This document shows, in pieces, positions 6,558 through 6,802 of a stretch of 6,802 nucleotides of DNA. The stretch spans positions 1 through 6,802 of the forward strand of contig CAILBQ010000306.1 in assembly GCA_903832475.1 (NCBI GenBank). Reading direction: 5' to 3'. Position 1 is the stretch's first letter. Each line of letters starts with the position of its first letter. Origin of the DNA: an uncultured Acidobacteriota bacterium. GTDB taxonomy: Bacteria; Acidobacteriota; Terriglobia; Terriglobales; Acidobacteriaceae. Below the pieces are notes generated by a model. It made no database searches and was not told the DNA's origin. It worked only from the letters and a program-made list of their open reading frames with translations. The translations under genes were made by a program, and so were the position numbers.

Positions 6558-6566
6558 TTATCCACA
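6558..6566 (+). other. Perfect DnaA-box-like 9-mer
   Basis: TTATCCACA matches the strongest E. coli DnaA box exactly and lies in the gap between rimI and the DUF465 gene. It is a single box with no cluster around it and no dnaA or dnaN nearby, so it is not an origin. It could be a DnaA-responsive regulatory site or chance. Confidence 0.3.
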
Positions 6567-6584
6567 TGGCCATCAAGAAATTGC

Positions 6585-6607
6585 GCCAGGTAACCTTGCA
6601 GCCTGGC
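6585..6607. repeat. Inverted repeat GCCAGG-N11-CCTGGC
   Basis: GCCAGG at 6585-6590 and CCTGGC at 6602-6607 are perfect complements around 11 bases. No T-run follows. It could be a weak 3' stem-loop of the rimI operon or an operator, since the loop covers the candidate -35 box (6596-6601) of the next gene. Confidence 0.35.
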
Positions 6608-6625
6608 ATTCATCGGGCGTATACA
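6596..6625 (+). promoter_or_regulatory. Candidate sigma-70 promoter for the DUF465 gene
   Basis: TTGCAG (6596-6601) and TATACA (6620-6625) are spaced by 18 bases and could form a -35/-10 pair ahead of the gene starting at 6652. Each box matches consensus at four of six positions. Acidobacterial promoters are poorly defined, so this is tentative. Confidence 0.3.
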
Positions 6626-6641
6626 TACTCACAAGTAAAAC

Positions 6642-6645
6642 GAGG
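6642..6645 (+). promoter_or_regulatory. Ribosome binding site for the DUF465 gene
   Basis: GAGG lies 6 bases before the ATG at 6652 and supports this as a real gene start, although the frame closes after 26 codons. Confidence 0.55.
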
Positions 6646-6651
6646 TGCCCT

Positions 6652-6802
6652 ATGGATGAACCACTCGAAGCACAGTTGAGCGCAGAGATTGAGCGCTTGA
6701 TGACGGAGCATCGCGGTATTCTCTGCGCCTGAACGAACTGCTAACCAAGCCCTATCTTTCTTCCGAAGAGCAGCTGGAAGAAGTGCGGCTCAAAAAGCTG
6801 AA
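6652..6802 (+). pseudogene. DUF465 (YdcH-like) small protein gene, frameshifted and cut by the window end
   Basis: The frame from the ATG at 6652 encodes a charged helical start (MDEPLEAQLSAEIERLMTEHR) and then stops at TGA 6730-6732 after 26 codons. From 6714 a different frame stays open to the window end and reads RYSLRLNELLTKPYLSS, then EEQLEEVRLKKLK (last codon incomplete). Joined, the two match DUF465, small coiled-coil proteins of about 60-75 residues with an EHRRY segment, a central K-P-Y-L turn and a conserved LKKLK stretch; their function is not known. The second frame has no ATG, GTG or TTG between the stop at 6690-6692 and the conserved part, so it is not a separate gene. Restoring one C at about 6714 (CGC-CGG for CGCGG) gives EHRRY exactly. 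This is either a true single-base deletion or a sequencing error. The 3' end lies outside the window. Confidence 0.75.

Noticed and set aside
6520..6560. Intrinsic terminator just after rimI
   Set aside because: Only a 4-base CCAA/TTGG pairing is visible and no T-run follows, so no terminator can be supported there.
6712..6718. Programmed ribosomal frameshift in the DUF465 gene
   Set aside because: The bases at the join (CGCGGTA) do not form a slippery heptamer, and no downstream pseudoknot or stop-associated signal is evident.
6693..6802. Independent small gene in the second frame of the DUF465 region
   Set aside because: There is no ATG, GTG or TTG after the stop at 6690-6692 and before the conserved residues, and the N-terminal half of the family lies in the other frame. 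A frameshift explains both.

Overview
The window is a GC-rich stretch of bacterial chromosome with five essentially complete genes and the start of a sixth. Gene content suggests an acidobacterium, probably of the Acidobacteriaceae/Terriglobales type. Supporting this are a secreted kumamolisin-like S53 peptidase, an EmrB-type transporter, and a DUF465 protein ending in the EEVRLKKLK motif I associate with that phylum. This assignment rests on recognition of the sequences, not on a database search. No phage, insertion sequence, CRISPR array, tRNA or rRNA is visible.

Layout. (1) At 148-2208 (+) lies a secreted S53 (sedolisin/kumamolisin) pro-peptidase with signal peptide, prodomain and complete catalytic set, followed by a clear intrinsic terminator at 2230-2262. 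(2) The 2263-2411 spacer holds no gene, but has a short palindromic element of the GTCATTCC...GGAATCTGC type and a small stem-loop at the 3' end of the next gene. (3) At 2412-4100 (-) lies a 14-TM DHA2-family (EmrB/QacA) drug exporter. (4) Only 39 bases separate its most upstream start from the divergent gene at 4140 (+). That gene begins a compact unit of three genes coupled by 4-base start/stop overlaps: a MeaB-type GTPase fused to methylmalonyl-CoA epimerase (4140-5417), tsaB (5414-6061) and rimI (6058-6519). (5) After a 132-base gap with a perfect DnaA-box-like 9-mer and a stem-loop, a DUF465 (YdcH-like) gene starts at 6652. It is frameshifted after codon 21 and then cut by the window edge.

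How the genes work together. The fusion joins two steps of the propionyl-CoA/methylmalonyl-CoA pathway. The epimerase half makes (R)-methylmalonyl-CoA, the substrate of the B12-dependent mutase, and the MeaB half is the GTPase that loads and protects that mutase. The mutase itself is not in the window. TsaB and RimI are translation-related (t6A tRNA modification and ribosomal protein S18 acetylation) and are often neighbours; here they are translationally coupled to a metabolic fusion gene. The peptidase and the exporter look like independent accessory genes.

The most notable item is the GTPase-epimerase fusion, in which the usual C-terminal arm of MeaB appears to be replaced by the epimerase domain. 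The second is the DUF465 frameshift, which restoring a single C would repair.
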